Below are positions 25,579 through 34,585 of a DNA stretch of 64,000 nt, in pieces. A program made the translations under genes and the position numbers. The notes below the pieces were generated by a model. It ran no database searches. It worked only from the letters and a program-made list of their open reading frames with translations, and had not been told where the DNA came from. Location of the stretch: the NCBI GenBank assembly GCA_029785615.1, contig JAFLZH010000001.1:64629-128628 (forward strand), in the 5' to 3' direction. Each line of letters begins with the position of its first letter. Position 1 is the stretch's first letter. Source of the DNA: Nitrososphaerota archaeon (GTDB taxonomy: Archaea > Thermoproteota > Nitrososphaeria > Nitrososphaerales > Gagatemarchaeaceae).

Positions 25579-25643
25579 AAGTGCCACAACTCAACATCGA
25601 CCCCACCGGCCGGGCCCCCGGGTCCAAGCTCCGATAGCAAGGG

Positions 25644-27152
25644 TTGCCCATGGAATACATCCTTCTTCAGACGGTGGCTGTCCCACTCGCGGTCGCCCCC
25701 GTCGTCCTCCTCCTCGGGAAGAAGCTGGGGCGCCATGTGGGCTGGATAGCCTTCGCCTCCCTGCTCTATACGACCCTCCTCCTCGCCTACCTCGGGACCT
25801 CGCTCTTCAACGGGGGTCCGAACGTGACCGAGTCCTACGCCTGGGCGCCAGTCTCCGGGCTGACCTTCGGGTTCCTCGGCGACAACCTCAGCGTCCCTGT
25901 GGCGCTGATGATGAACATCGTCGTGATGGCGACGGCCGTCTACTCGATGGGATACATGAAGCACAGGCTGGAGGTCATGTACGGCGAGGAGAGGAAGGGC
26001 CAGTACGCCATCTACTTCCTCAACTTCATGCTCCTTGACGCCGGGCTGATCGGCGTCTCGCTTGCGACCAACCTCCTCGAGCTGTACATGTTCCTGGAGC
26101 TAATGTTGATACCTTCGACATTCATGGTCGCCCTCTTCGGGTACACCAACAGGGAGAGGACGGCCATGATGTACTTCCTCTGGAACCACCTCGGCGCGTT
26201 CATCTTCCTCGCTGGAATCGTCGTGGCCTACTCAGCCACCGGGAGCTTCCAGATATCCTCCCTGTCGACCATCCCGCTGGGGACCGTGGCCTACTGGGCC
26301 GTTGGGCTCATCCTCGTCGGCTGGCTAATCAAGATGGCCATCTTCGGGGTGCACCTCTGGCTACCTACGGCCCACGCAGAGCACCCCACCTCCTTCGCCC
26401 CGTTCATCGTCACCATAGTCGGCGTGGGCAACTACGTGGTGGTGAGGCTGCTGGTGGAGGGGATGCGGTCAGCCTTCATCCCCTTCGCCTTCCCACTCAT
26501 GATCATGGCGGTGATCACCATGGTCTACGGAGGGGCGATGACGATGGTGCAGAACGACGTGAAGTACCTCTACGCCTGGTCCACCATCAGCCAGAACGCC
26601 TACTCCCTCCTCGGCATCGGGAGCCTGAGCGTGTTGGGGGTGTCGGGCGGGCTCTTCTACTTCCTGAACCACATCATCGGCAAGACGATCCTATTCTGCG
26701 TAGCCGGCATCATGATCACCCAGGTGGGGACAAGGGACATGCGCAAGATGGGCGGGCTGGCTGGGAAGATGCCCCTCACCGCAGCGGTCGCCCTGATCGG
26801 CTCCATGATACTCTCTGCGGTCCCTCCGACCGGGGGCTTCCAGGCAGAGTGGCTGCTGTTCGAAGGCGTCTTCACGCGCGGGATCGCGGGGGGGCTGGCC
26901 TGGAACTTCGTCGTGGCGATAATGGGTCTGGCTGCGACCGCGCTCACCGTAGCCTACACATTCTGGCCGATGCGTAAGATATTCTTCGGCCCCCTGTCAG
27001 ACGACCTGATGGGGGTGAAGGAGGCCCCGCTCATCATGACCGCTCCGCTAATCTTCCTCGCCGCCCTGTCCATAGTGATCGGCATCTATCCTGACCTCTT
27101 CTTCAGGTCCCTCTACCACTTCGCGAGCACGATAGGATTGTCAGGTAGATAG
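25644..27152 (+). CDS. nuoM: Complex I antiporter-like subunit NuoM (first copy)
   Basis: 502 residues, about 14 helices, one proton-pumping module. The key TM5 glutamate is kept in LYMFLELMLIPS, and the TM7 lysine in WLIKMAIFGVHLWLPTAHAEHP. The start is TTG 25644 or ATG 25650. It precedes nuoL, which is followed by a second NuoM, so the operon encodes four antiporter-like subunits (M, L, M, N) instead of three. Its TM7-TM8 region is more divergent than that of the second copy. Confidence 0.93.
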   Translation: MPMEYILLQTVAVPLAVAPVVLLLGKKLGRHVGWIAFASLLYTTLLLAYLGTSLFNGGPNVTESYAWAPVSGLTFGFLGDNLSVPVALMMNIVVMATAVYSMGYMKHRLEVMYGEERKGQYAIYFLNFMLLDAGLIGVSLATNLLELYMFLELMLIPSTFMVALFGYTNRERTAMMYFLWNHLGAFIFLAGIVVAYSATGSFQISSLSTIPLGTVAYWAVGLILVGWLIKMAIFGVHLWLPTAHAEHPTSFAPFIVTIVGVGNYVVVRLLVEGMRSAFIPFAFPLMIMAVITMVYGGAMTMVQNDVKYLYAWSTISQNAYSLLGIGSLSVLGVSGGLFYFLNHIIGKTILFCVAGIMITQVGTRDMRKMGGLAGKMPLTAAVALIGSMILSAVPPTGGFQAEWLLFEGVFTRGIAGGLAWNFVVAIMGLAATALTVAYTFWPMRKIFFGPLSDDLMGVKEAPLIMTAPLIFLAALSIVIGIYPDLFFRSLYHFASTIGLSGR

Positions 27153-27155
27153 GAA

Positions 27156-29297
27156 ATGACAGCGGTCCCGATCCCATCTTACTTCGTCTGGCTCATCTTC
27201 CTCCTCCCCTATGCGGGGACGCTGGCCGCGCCTCTCACCGGCAGGGGGCGGATCCGAGACGTAGCGGCCGTCCTCTTCTCCTTCCTCTCCGCCATCTTCG
27301 CTCTCGTCCTCCTCGTACCCGTGATCGAAGGCAATACCATCTCCCTGGTCAACTCGCTGATCCCTGCCTCTGTCCCGTGGATCCCCGAGCTCGGAATCAG
27401 CTTCGGGGTGCTCTCGGACCCGTACACCGTGATCATAGCGAACCTGGTCGCCTGGATCAGCTTCCTCGTCATGCTGTACAGCGTCGACTACATGAAAGGG
27501 GACAGCGGGCTCACAAGATACTGGTTCTTCATGAGCTTCTTCATCGGGAGCATGCAGCTCATCGTCCTATCCAACAACCTCCTCTCGCTCTTCATCGGCT
27601 GGGAGGGGGTCGGCCTTTGCAGCTACGCCCTGATAGGCTACTACTACCACGACGAGAAGGAGAACTGGGTCGGAACCCCCGGCTCCAAGGCCCTGGGGAT
27701 GGAGCAGGCCTACCCGCCTTCTCACGCCGGGATGAAGGCGTTCTTCATGACGAGGATAGGGGACATGGCGATGTTGGCTGGGATACTGATCCTGTTCATC
27801 TACTCAGGGACTTTCAACTATCAACAGCTGGCGTCGTCCACAGGCTGGGCGACGTCTCTGGCCGCCGGAGGGCTGCTGGTCCCAGTCGCCCTGCTGATAT
27901 TCGGAGGTGCAGTGGGGAAGTCCGCCCAGTTCCCGCTCCAGGAGTGGCTCCCTGACGCCATGGCGGGGCCCGCCCCCGTCTCCGCCCTGATCCACGCGGC
28001 CACCATGGTCAACGCGGGTGTGGTACTCGTCGCGCGCATAGGGCCCATATTCTACTTCGCCCTTCAGTCCAACCCTGCCCTGATCCAGCCCTTCTTCATG
28101 GTGGTAGCGTGGATCGGTGCCATCACCGCCTTCTTGGCGGCCACCCAGGCGATGGTGGGCTTCGAGCTGAAGAAGCTCCTCGCCTATTCCACCATATCAC
28201 AGATAGGTTACATGATGCTGGGCCTCGGCCTCGCGGGCCTCTCGACCAACTTCGCGGAGGGGCTGTCGGCCGGCCTTTACCAACTGTTGAGTCATGCCAT
28301 ATTCAAGGCAGCGCTGTTCATGACGGCCGGGGTACTGATTCATCTCACAGGGACCAAGTACGTCAACGAGATGGGCGGGCTGAAGGAGAAGCTGAAGATC
28401 ACCTTCGCAGTCTTTCTCATCGCCGCAGCTTCCCTCTCGGGAATCCCCCCGCTCAGCGGCTTCTTCGCGAAGGACGCCATCCTGGCGACGGCGTGGGGGT
28501 CTGGGCAGTACGGCCTTTTCCTCCTGGGGTCGGCGACCGCAGGACTGACCGCATTCTATGCGTTCAGGATGGTCGGCCTCGTCTTCTACGGGGTGAGGGA
28601 GAAGCACGCCGGGGAGGGGACCGGCCACGAGCTCAAGGAGCCATCGCCCATCAGCTGGATCCCATACTCGGTCCTCGCTGCGGGGACCGTCCTGATCGGC
28701 GTCCTCGGCATCTTCAACTTCCAGGGGGACCTGCAGGGTGCCTCTGTCGCATACATCTACAGCCTGTTCAAGGGTGCCAGCTTCAGCAGCCTGAACTCGA
28801 CCTCCTCATTCAACTTCGTCTCGTCGGGGATCACCCTGGCGTTCGCCCTGACCGGTTTGCTCCTGGCTGTCCAGCTCTACGTGCGGAGGAAGACGGCTCC
28901 CTCCGCCCTGGTCAAAGAGTCCGGCCTGGCCCACGGCCTCTACCGCTTCCTCGAGAACCGCTGGTACATCAACGCCATCTACTACAGGGTGTTCGTCGAC
29001 GCGCCTCTGCGAGCTTCATATTGGACCTTGGACAACTTCGAGCTGGGCGTCCTCCAGAGGGTCCACGGAGGCGGGGCCAACCTGGCCATCGGGGTCTCTG
29101 CAGTCGGGAACTGGTTTGACCGGCACGTCGTGGACGTCGCCTCTGACGGCTTCGCCAGGGCCGGCCAGGGCCTCTCGAAGGTCTTCCGGAGGCTGCAGAC
29201 CGGCATCCTCGAAGAGTACGCTCTGGTGTTCGCCATCGGCCTCATCCTCCTGCTGCTCTTCTTCCTGTTCGTGACTGGGGTGTACACAGCGATATGA
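27156..29297 (+). CDS. nuoL: Complex I antiporter-like subunit NuoL
   Basis: 713 residues. It has the TM5 glutamate in LLSLFIGWEGVGLCSY, the TM7 lysine region AVGKSAQFPLQEWLPDAMAGP and a long C-terminal extension with a final helix, consistent with the lateral helix that spans the membrane arm in this family. It follows the first nuoM after 3 nt and overlaps the second nuoM by 4 nt (ATGA). Confidence 0.96.
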   Translation: MTAVPIPSYFVWLIFLLPYAGTLAAPLTGRGRIRDVAAVLFSFLSAIFALVLLVPVIEGNTISLVNSLIPASVPWIPELGISFGVLSDPYTVIIANLVAWISFLVMLYSVDYMKGDSGLTRYWFFMSFFIGSMQLIVLSNNLLSLFIGWEGVGLCSYALIGYYYHDEKENWVGTPGSKALGMEQAYPPSHAGMKAFFMTRIGDMAMLAGILILFIYSGTFNYQQLASSTGWATSLAAGGLLVPVALLIFGGAVGKSAQFPLQEWLPDAMAGPAPVSALIHAATMVNAGVVLVARIGPIFYFALQSNPALIQPFFMVVAWIGAITAFLAATQAMVGFELKKLLAYSTISQIGYMMLGLGLAGLSTNFAEGLSAGLYQLLSHAIFKAALFMTAGVLIHLTGTKYVNEMGGLKEKLKITFAVFLIAAASLSGIPPLSGFFAKDAILATAWGSGQYGLFLLGSATAGLTAFYAFRMVGLVFYGVREKHAGEGTGHELKEPSPISWIPYSVLAAGTVLIGVLGIFNFQGDLQGASVAYIYSLFKGASFSSLNSTSSFNFVSSGITLAFALTGLLLAVQLYVRRKTAPSALVKESGLAHGLYRFLENRWYINAIYYRVFVDAPLRASYWTLDNFELGVLQRVHGGGANLAIGVSAVGNWFDRHVVDVASDGFARAGQGLSKVFRRLQTGILEEYALVFAIGLILLLLFFLFVTGVYTAI

Positions 29298-30790
29298 TCC
29301 CAATCCTCTCGATCCTCCTGCTGCTCCCCATGGCGGCCTCGGGTCCCGCCTATCTGATACTCAGGCGCAACAAGAAGGTCGGGCAGTGGTTCACCATGGG
29401 GATCACCGGGGCGGTGCTCCTCATTGCGCTGTACGTGTTCTACTACGTCTACACGGGCTCCTCCGGCCTTGCCTCCTCAGGCATCGGGCAGTACGCCCTG
29501 ACTGAACAGTACTCGTGGGTGAGCATCTCCTCCTTTGGGGTCAACTACCTCGTCGGTGTGGACGGCCTCAGCTCTCCGCTGGTCCTCGCCACCGCCATCC
29601 TGACCCTGTTCGCGGTGGTCGGCTCGAGAACGCTGATAGACCGCTCCGAGCCGAGCTACTATGCCCTCGTCCTCCTCTTCGAGGGGGCGATCATCGGAGT
29701 CTTCGTCTCACTGAACCTCGTTCTGTTCTACTTCTTCTGGGACCTGGTGATGCTCCCCATGTTCTTCCTAATCGGGCTGTGGGGAGGGGACAGGCGGAAG
29801 TATTCCGCGATGAAGTTCATGATTTTCATTTTCACTGGGAGCATGATACTGCTCCTGGCGCTGATGGCGGCGTATCTAGGGGTAAGCCCCGCGACCTTCG
29901 ACATCCCCAGCCTCGCAGGAAGGATCCCGGCCTCCATCCAGTACCTTCCGCTCCTCGCATCCTTCATCGGCTTCGGGATAAAGCTCCCTGTCTTCCCGTT
30001 CCACAGCTGGCTCCCAGACGCCTACACCCAAGCTCCTGCTCCTGTGACCGTCCTGCTCGCGGGGGTGCAGTCAGCCATGGGCGGCTACGGGATAATCAGG
30101 ATAAGCATAGGCCTCTTCCCTCAGGCGTCCTACCAGTGGGCCTGGGCGTTCATGGCCGTCGGCCTGGTCACGATGTTCTATGGCGCCTTCGTCGCCATAC
30201 TCTCGAAGGACCTGAAGTCCATGTTCGCCTACACCAGCATCGCAGGGATGGGCTTCGTGGTCTTCGGCGCGTTCTCCTCGGCGGCGTCGGGCAGCCCGCT
30301 GGGCATGGAGGGGTCCATACTGGAGATGTTCGTTCACGCCTTCACCGCAGGTTCGCTTTTCATGCTGGCGGGATACATCCAGAAGGGGCTCGGGACCACG
30401 GAGATCTCTGCTCTGAAGGGCCTGAGGAACCTGGTCCCCAGGGCGGGGACCCTTCTCGTGTTCGCCTGCGCGGGTGCCATGGCCCTCCCGCCCTTCGGGA
30501 GCTTCGTGGCGGAGGTGCTGGTGATAATCGGAGGGATAGACGCCACCCCCTACAGCGCCGTAGCCATACTCGTCCCTGTCATGGTCGGGGGATACATGCT
30601 CTGGATGATCAGGAAAGTGGTCCTCTCGCCGGCCGAAGCGGGAGCCAGCGGTGTCGACGTGCAGGGGGTGGACTTCGGCGTCCTGGTTCTCTATCTCGTC
30701 CCCCTCATCATAATGATGTTCTTCTCCGTCCTGGTCCTCGGACCAGCCGCCCCGGTGGTCCAGCACATACTCGGGTTGGTGGTAAGATAG
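29294..30790 (+). CDS. nuoM: Complex I antiporter-like subunit NuoM (second copy)
   Basis: 498 residues with the usual NuoM segment GFGIKLPVFPFHSWLPDAY and DLKSMFAYTSIAGMGFV. Odd: the TM5 acidic residue, Glu in almost all NuoM, is Asp here (YFFWDLVMLPMFFLIG). The start overlaps the nuoL stop. Together with 25644-27152 this gives two NuoM-type subunits in one operon, a composition described for four-pump '2M' complex I. Confidence 0.93.
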   Translation: MIPILSILLLLPMAASGPAYLILRRNKKVGQWFTMGITGAVLLIALYVFYYVYTGSSGLASSGIGQYALTEQYSWVSISSFGVNYLVGVDGLSSPLVLATAILTLFAVVGSRTLIDRSEPSYYALVLLFEGAIIGVFVSLNLVLFYFFWDLVMLPMFFLIGLWGGDRRKYSAMKFMIFIFTGSMILLLALMAAYLGVSPATFDIPSLAGRIPASIQYLPLLASFIGFGIKLPVFPFHSWLPDAYTQAPAPVTVLLAGVQSAMGGYGIIRISIGLFPQASYQWAWAFMAVGLVTMFYGAFVAILSKDLKSMFAYTSIAGMGFVVFGAFSSAASGSPLGMEGSILEMFVHAFTAGSLFMLAGYIQKGLGTTEISALKGLRNLVPRAGTLLVFACAGAMALPPFGSFVAEVLVIIGGIDATPYSAVAILVPVMVGGYMLWMIRKVVLSPAEAGASGVDVQGVDFGVLVLYLVPLIIMMFFSVLVLGPAAPVVQHILGLVVR

Positions 30791-30791
30791 G

Positions 30792-32264
30792 ATGGACTAC
30801 ATACTCGCAGCGGTAGTAATCCTCAGCGCGGCCGCCCTCGGCACCCCCATACTCCAGTTATTCGGATGGAGGGTCAAGCTAGAGGCCTATCTTTCGATCG
30901 CGGCCATCGCGGCCTCCATCGCTCTGATAGCGGCCAACACCGCCTTCGGGGTCACCTCTGCGGGCTTCGGGGCTCTGCTGGTGTCCGACCCCCTCGGGGA
31001 CCTGTTCGCCCTCGTCGTCCTTTCGGTGACCCTCGCCGTTGCTGTGGCTTCAATCTACACCTCTCCAAGCGGACCGAGCCTCCCCTCGTACTACTCCCTC
31101 CTGATGTTCTCGGCCCTGGGGATGCTCATCCTCTCATACTCGGCCGACCTGCTGATGCTCTTCGTCGCCTGGGAGCTAATGAGCCTCCCGACCTACGCCC
31201 TTGCCGGCTTCGACAAGAAGAGGGTCCAGTCTAACGAGGCAGCTGCCAAGTACGCAATCCTCGGCGCCCTGTCTTCCGCGATCATACTCTACGCCATGAG
31301 CCTGACCTACGGCGTCGCAGGGACCACCCAGATATCGGGGGTGGTGGCCAAGCTGGCCTCCGAGCCGTTCAACCCGCTCGTCAGCGTCGCCATCCTCCTC
31401 TTCGTCGTAGGGTTCGGCTTCAAGATGTCCATAGTCCCGTTCCACATGTGGGTCCCTGACGCCTACGAAGGGTCCCCTCCGGCCATCGCCACCCTCTTCG
31501 CGACAGCGACCAAGAAGGCAGGCTTCGTGGCGGCGATCCGGGTGGTCCTGGCAGTCGCCACGGTCTACGCCCTCGCCCCGAATTCGGCCTTCACACTGGC
31601 GAACGTCCTGGCCGTCCTCGCGGTCATCACGATGACCCTGGGGAACGTCGCGGCGCTGACGCAGAAGACCATGACCCGGCTGCTCGCCTATTCCAGCATC
31701 GCCCAGGCAGGCTACATCCTGGTGGGCTTTGCGATCTTTGCCTACAGCCAGCAGACGGGACTGTACTCCTACAACGCGATGCTCGGGATGACCGGCTCCC
31801 TCTTCCACATAATCAACCACGCGATAATGAAGGGGGCCGCCTTCCTGGCCGCCACGCTCGTAATTCTGCAGCTGAAGAGGGGAGATCTTGGTGTCTACAG
31901 CGGCCTCGCCAAGAGGATGCCTGTGACCGCCTTCACCATCGCGATCTCCTTCCTAGCCCTGGGAGGGATCCCCCCGCTCAACGGATTCTGGAGCAAACTC
32001 CTCATCTTCGTCTCAGTCATCAACACTCCCCTGGCGTGGGTGGCCGTCGCGGCGATACTGAACAGCGCTTTCAGCCTCGGGTACTACTTCTGGGTCATAA
32101 AGCGGATGTACTTGGACTCCGGGGAGAGCACAGAGAGGGTCCACGAGCCGCTCGGTTTCGTGGTGATCTTCGCGATACTGGTCGGCCTCATGATAGGGAT
32201 AGGTCTCTTCCCACAGCAGTTCATCAGCTTCGCCTCAAGCGCCGCATCTGGGCTCTTCCCATAG
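30792..32264 (+). CDS. nuoN: Complex I antiporter-like subunit NuoN
   Basis: 490 residues, 14 helices, last gene of the operon. Seen: the TM5 glutamate in LLMLFVAWELMSLPTYAL, the TM7 lysine region GFGFKMSIVPFHMWVPDAYEG, and AYSSIAQAGYILVG. It starts 1 nt after the second nuoM stop. The next gene has its own strong TATA box, so the operon probably ends here. Confidence 0.96.
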   Translation: MDYILAAVVILSAAALGTPILQLFGWRVKLEAYLSIAAIAASIALIAANTAFGVTSAGFGALLVSDPLGDLFALVVLSVTLAVAVASIYTSPSGPSLPSYYSLLMFSALGMLILSYSADLLMLFVAWELMSLPTYALAGFDKKRVQSNEAAAKYAILGALSSAIILYAMSLTYGVAGTTQISGVVAKLASEPFNPLVSVAILLFVVGFGFKMSIVPFHMWVPDAYEGSPPAIATLFATATKKAGFVAAIRVVLAVATVYALAPNSAFTLANVLAVLAVITMTLGNVAALTQKTMTRLLAYSSIAQAGYILVGFAIFAYSQQTGLYSYNAMLGMTGSLFHIINHAIMKGAAFLAATLVILQLKRGDLGVYSGLAKRMPVTAFTIAISFLALGGIPPLNGFWSKLLIFVSVINTPLAWVAVAAILNSAFSLGYYFWVIKRMYLDSGESTERVHEPLGFVVIFAILVGLMIGIGLFPQQFISFASSAASGLFP

Positions 32265-32316
32265 CCGGCGGAGAATCGGTCCCCGGGGATAGGACGCCTG
32301 TAATATTCTTAGATAC

Positions 32317-32328
32317 GCATATATATGG
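32317..32328 (+). promoter_or_regulatory. Strong TATA box of the ATP synthase operon
   Basis: GCATATATATGG in the 97-bp gap between nuoN and the proteolipid gene, about 34-45 nt before its ATG, leaving a short leader. It is one of the most AT-rich stretches in the window. Confidence 0.6.
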
Positions 32329-32361
32329 TAATCCGACGGAGTCAAATCCAAGTTTTCCAGC

Positions 32362-32586
32362 ATGGCAGTAGTCAGTCCTGAACTAGCGCTTGCGGCCGCA
32401 ATAGTGATGGCCGGTGGTCTCATAGGGACCGGAATCGCGCAGCAGGGGATTGGAGCTGCCGGGATGGGGATCATCGCAGAGAAGCCGGAGAAGTTCGGCC
32501 AGGTCCTGTTCTTCTTCGTGATTCCAGAGACGCTGTGGATAATCGGTTTCGTACTCGGAGTAATCCTACTCCTCAACATCCTCTAG
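32362..32586 (+). CDS. atpK: V/A-type ATP synthase subunit K (proteolipid, c ring)
   Basis: 74 residues forming a two-helix hairpin. The first helix is glycine-rich (AGGLIGTGIAQQGIGAAGMG); the second carries the ion-binding glutamate in FFFVIPETLWIIGF. The short single-hairpin form matches archaeal rings of two-helix subunits. First gene of the operon. Confidence 0.95.
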   Translation: MAVVSPELALAAAIVMAGGLIGTGIAQQGIGAAGMGIIAEKPEKFGQVLFFFVIPETLWIIGFVLGVILLLNIL

Positions 32587-32601
32587 CGGGGTCTGGCACC
32601 C

Positions 32602-33162
32602 TTGATGGGCGTAGACTCTCTGCTCAAAGAGGTCGAAGAGAAGCGAAGCAGGGCCCTTGACGCCCTCGAAGAGGAGTTCAAGGCCAAGCGGGAAGAGATT
32701 GGGAAGAGGACAGCTTCTGAGTCGTCTTACATCGCGGAGGCCGCTATGAAGGAAGCGGGCGATCTTTCCCAGAAGGAGACCACGAGGGTGCTGGGAGCGG
32801 CGAAGCTCCAGGCGAAGAAGGCCATGTTCGACGCGACCGAGGCCCTCTTGGAGAACAACATCTCCCTCCTGAAGGAGGAGCTGGCGAACTACGCCGAGTC
32901 CCCTGCCTACAAGCAGCTCCTGTCTAAGATGGCGGCCTATGCTGCCAAGAGGCTTGGAGGGAAGGTGGTCGTGGTGTGCCGAGAGGAGGATGCGGTGGCG
33001 CTAAAGGCAGCAGGGGTTAAGATAGCATCTTCTGACCTCAATTCGATAGGGGGGTTCAGGGCAGAGAGCTCTGACGGGACTCTCGAGATGGACCTCACCT
33101 TCGAAGAGATCCTCCGCAGCCGCGAAGACGAGGTCCGCTCGGCCATCCTCGGGAAGGAGTAG
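32602..33162 (+). CDS. atpE: V/A-type ATP synthase subunit E
   Basis: 186-residue peripheral-stalk subunit: a long charged N-terminal helix (LLKEVEEKRSRALDALEEEF) and a C-terminal alpha/beta head with GKVVVVCREEDA and GGFRAESSDGTLEMDLTFEEIL. The start is TTG 32602 or ATG 32605. Forms a heterodimer with the H/G subunit encoded later in the operon. Confidence 0.92.
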   Translation: MMGVDSLLKEVEEKRSRALDALEEEFKAKREEIGKRTASESSYIAEAAMKEAGDLSQKETTRVLGAAKLQAKKAMFDATEALLENNISLLKEELANYAESPAYKQLLSKMAAYAAKRLGGKVVVVCREEDAVALKAAGVKIASSDLNSIGGFRAESSDGTLEMDLTFEEILRSREDEVRSAILGKE

Positions 33163-33173
33163 GCACCGGGAGT

Positions 33174-34238
33174 TTGAGCATGTCGCAGTTCGGGGGACTC
33201 GGGAGGCTTCGCGCTCTCTCACTCTCCTTTCTTGGCACGGAGAAGCTCTATGAACTCGCCCGCGCCAAGGACATCGCGGAGATAGCGCAGCAGCTCGAAG
33301 CAACGTGGTACGGCCCCGAGATAGAAGCAGCCGCCTCTACCCACAAGCCTCCGGAGCTCATCGAGGTCGCGGTCAACCGCCACCTCGTGCAGGTCAACCG
33401 GATTGCCATGCAGGCAGTGCCTCTCATGGGAAAGAGGGCGCTGACCTCCTATCTCTCGAAGTGGGACATCGAGAACATCGAGCTCATCCTGGCGGCTAAG
33501 AGCCTGGGGAGGGGGCTAGAGGAGACTGCAGCCTTCTTGGTGTCGTCCCGCAACGTCCCCGTGGGCCTCTCCCTCATGAACATCCCGCTCACAGACCTGC
33601 AGGTCTTGCTCCAGGAGCCCGACGTCGAGGGGGTGATCAACTATCTGGTGAAGTACGGCTACGGGGCGGTTCTCCTCCAGCAGCTTGGTGAGTTCCACAA
33701 GTCCAACGACCTGGGGGTGTTCACAGGGGCCCTGCAGGATCTCTACTACTCGAGGCTGTTATGGGAGCTGCGCTTCATCCGCGGCGACGAGGGAGTCCTT
33801 CGGGAGTACGTAAGGACAGAAATCACGAAGAGGAACCTACTCAACGTCCTGAAGTCTCGCGAGTCCAAGCTGAACAAGGAAGTCTTCTCGAAGCACCTGA
33901 TCGAGGGGGGGCTGCTCGGGAAGTCGGAGTTCCTCGACGCCTACTCGTCTGCCGACCCGGGGGACGTCGTGAAGCGCCTTGAGCCCTGGTTCGACCTCTC
34001 CGCCCCGTTCGAGAAGTATGCCCAGTCGGGAAACCTGACCGAGTTCGAGGTCGCCATCGACAGGATGGCGGTCGCTCGGTTCCTACCGAGGTTCCGGAGC
34101 CTCCCGATCTCAGTGACGGCAGTCTTCGGGTTCGTCATACAGGCGGAGTTCGAAAGGCAGAACATCAGGAGGATAGTCTATGGCAAGCAGTACGGGATGA
34201 CGGAACAACACATAAAGACTGTAATCCTAGCAGGGTAA
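33174..34238 (+). CDS. atpC: V/A-type ATP synthase subunit C (d-like)
   Basis: 354 residues, all-helical V-ATPase subunit C/AC39 type, linking the central rotor to the proteolipid ring. Seen: LARAKDIAEIAQQLEATWYGPEI near the N-terminus and a closing FGFVIQAEFERQNIRRIVYGK typical of the family. The start is TTG 33174, or ATG 33180 a few codons in. Confidence 0.92.
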   Translation: MSMSQFGGLGRLRALSLSFLGTEKLYELARAKDIAEIAQQLEATWYGPEIEAAASTHKPPELIEVAVNRHLVQVNRIAMQAVPLMGKRALTSYLSKWDIENIELILAAKSLGRGLEETAAFLVSSRNVPVGLSLMNIPLTDLQVLLQEPDVEGVINYLVKYGYGAVLLQQLGEFHKSNDLGVFTGALQDLYYSRLLWELRFIRGDEGVLREYVRTEITKRNLLNVLKSRESKLNKEVFSKHLIEGGLLGKSEFLDAYSSADPGDVVKRLEPWFDLSAPFEKYAQSGNLTEFEVAIDRMAVARFLPRFRSLPISVTAVFGFVIQAEFERQNIRRIVYGKQYGMTEQHIKTVILAG

Positions 34239-34242
34239 AAAA

Positions 34243-34584
34243 ATGAGCTTGAAACAGGCCGCCCAGACCGGCAAGATAGCGGTGTTAGGCGAGAAGGAGC
34301 TGGTCCTTGGGTACCGCCTCCTTGGGGTGGAGGACGCCATAGCCGTGACGAAAGAGGATGCCCAAAGCGTCGTGCTGGATTATTTCAACTCAGGGGAGTA
34401 CGGCCTGATCATAGTCGGGAGCGAGGCCAGAAAGGGGCTCTCGCCAGCGACAAGGGAGAAGCTCGAGTCCTCCATAGTACCTCTCGTCGTGTTCATGCCC
34501 TCCACCGACTCGGCCGTGGCGGAGGAGTCGCTCGCCAAGCTGGCCAAGAGGGTCCTGGGCGTAGACCTGAAGGGGGGTTCCTGA
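34243..34584 (+). CDS. atpF: V/A-type ATP synthase subunit F
   Basis: 113 residues, central-stalk subunit with a Rossmann-like fold: IAVLGEKELVLGYRLLGVED and YGLIIVGSEARKGL. ATG 34243 comes 4 nt after the subunit C stop; the subunit A gene starts 1 nt after its own stop. Confidence 0.92.
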   Translation: MSLKQAAQTGKIAVLGEKELVLGYRLLGVEDAIAVTKEDAQSVVLDYFNSGEYGLIIVGSEARKGLSPATREKLESSIVPLVVFMPSTDSAVAEESLAKLAKRVLGVDLKGGS

Positions 34585-34585
34585 A

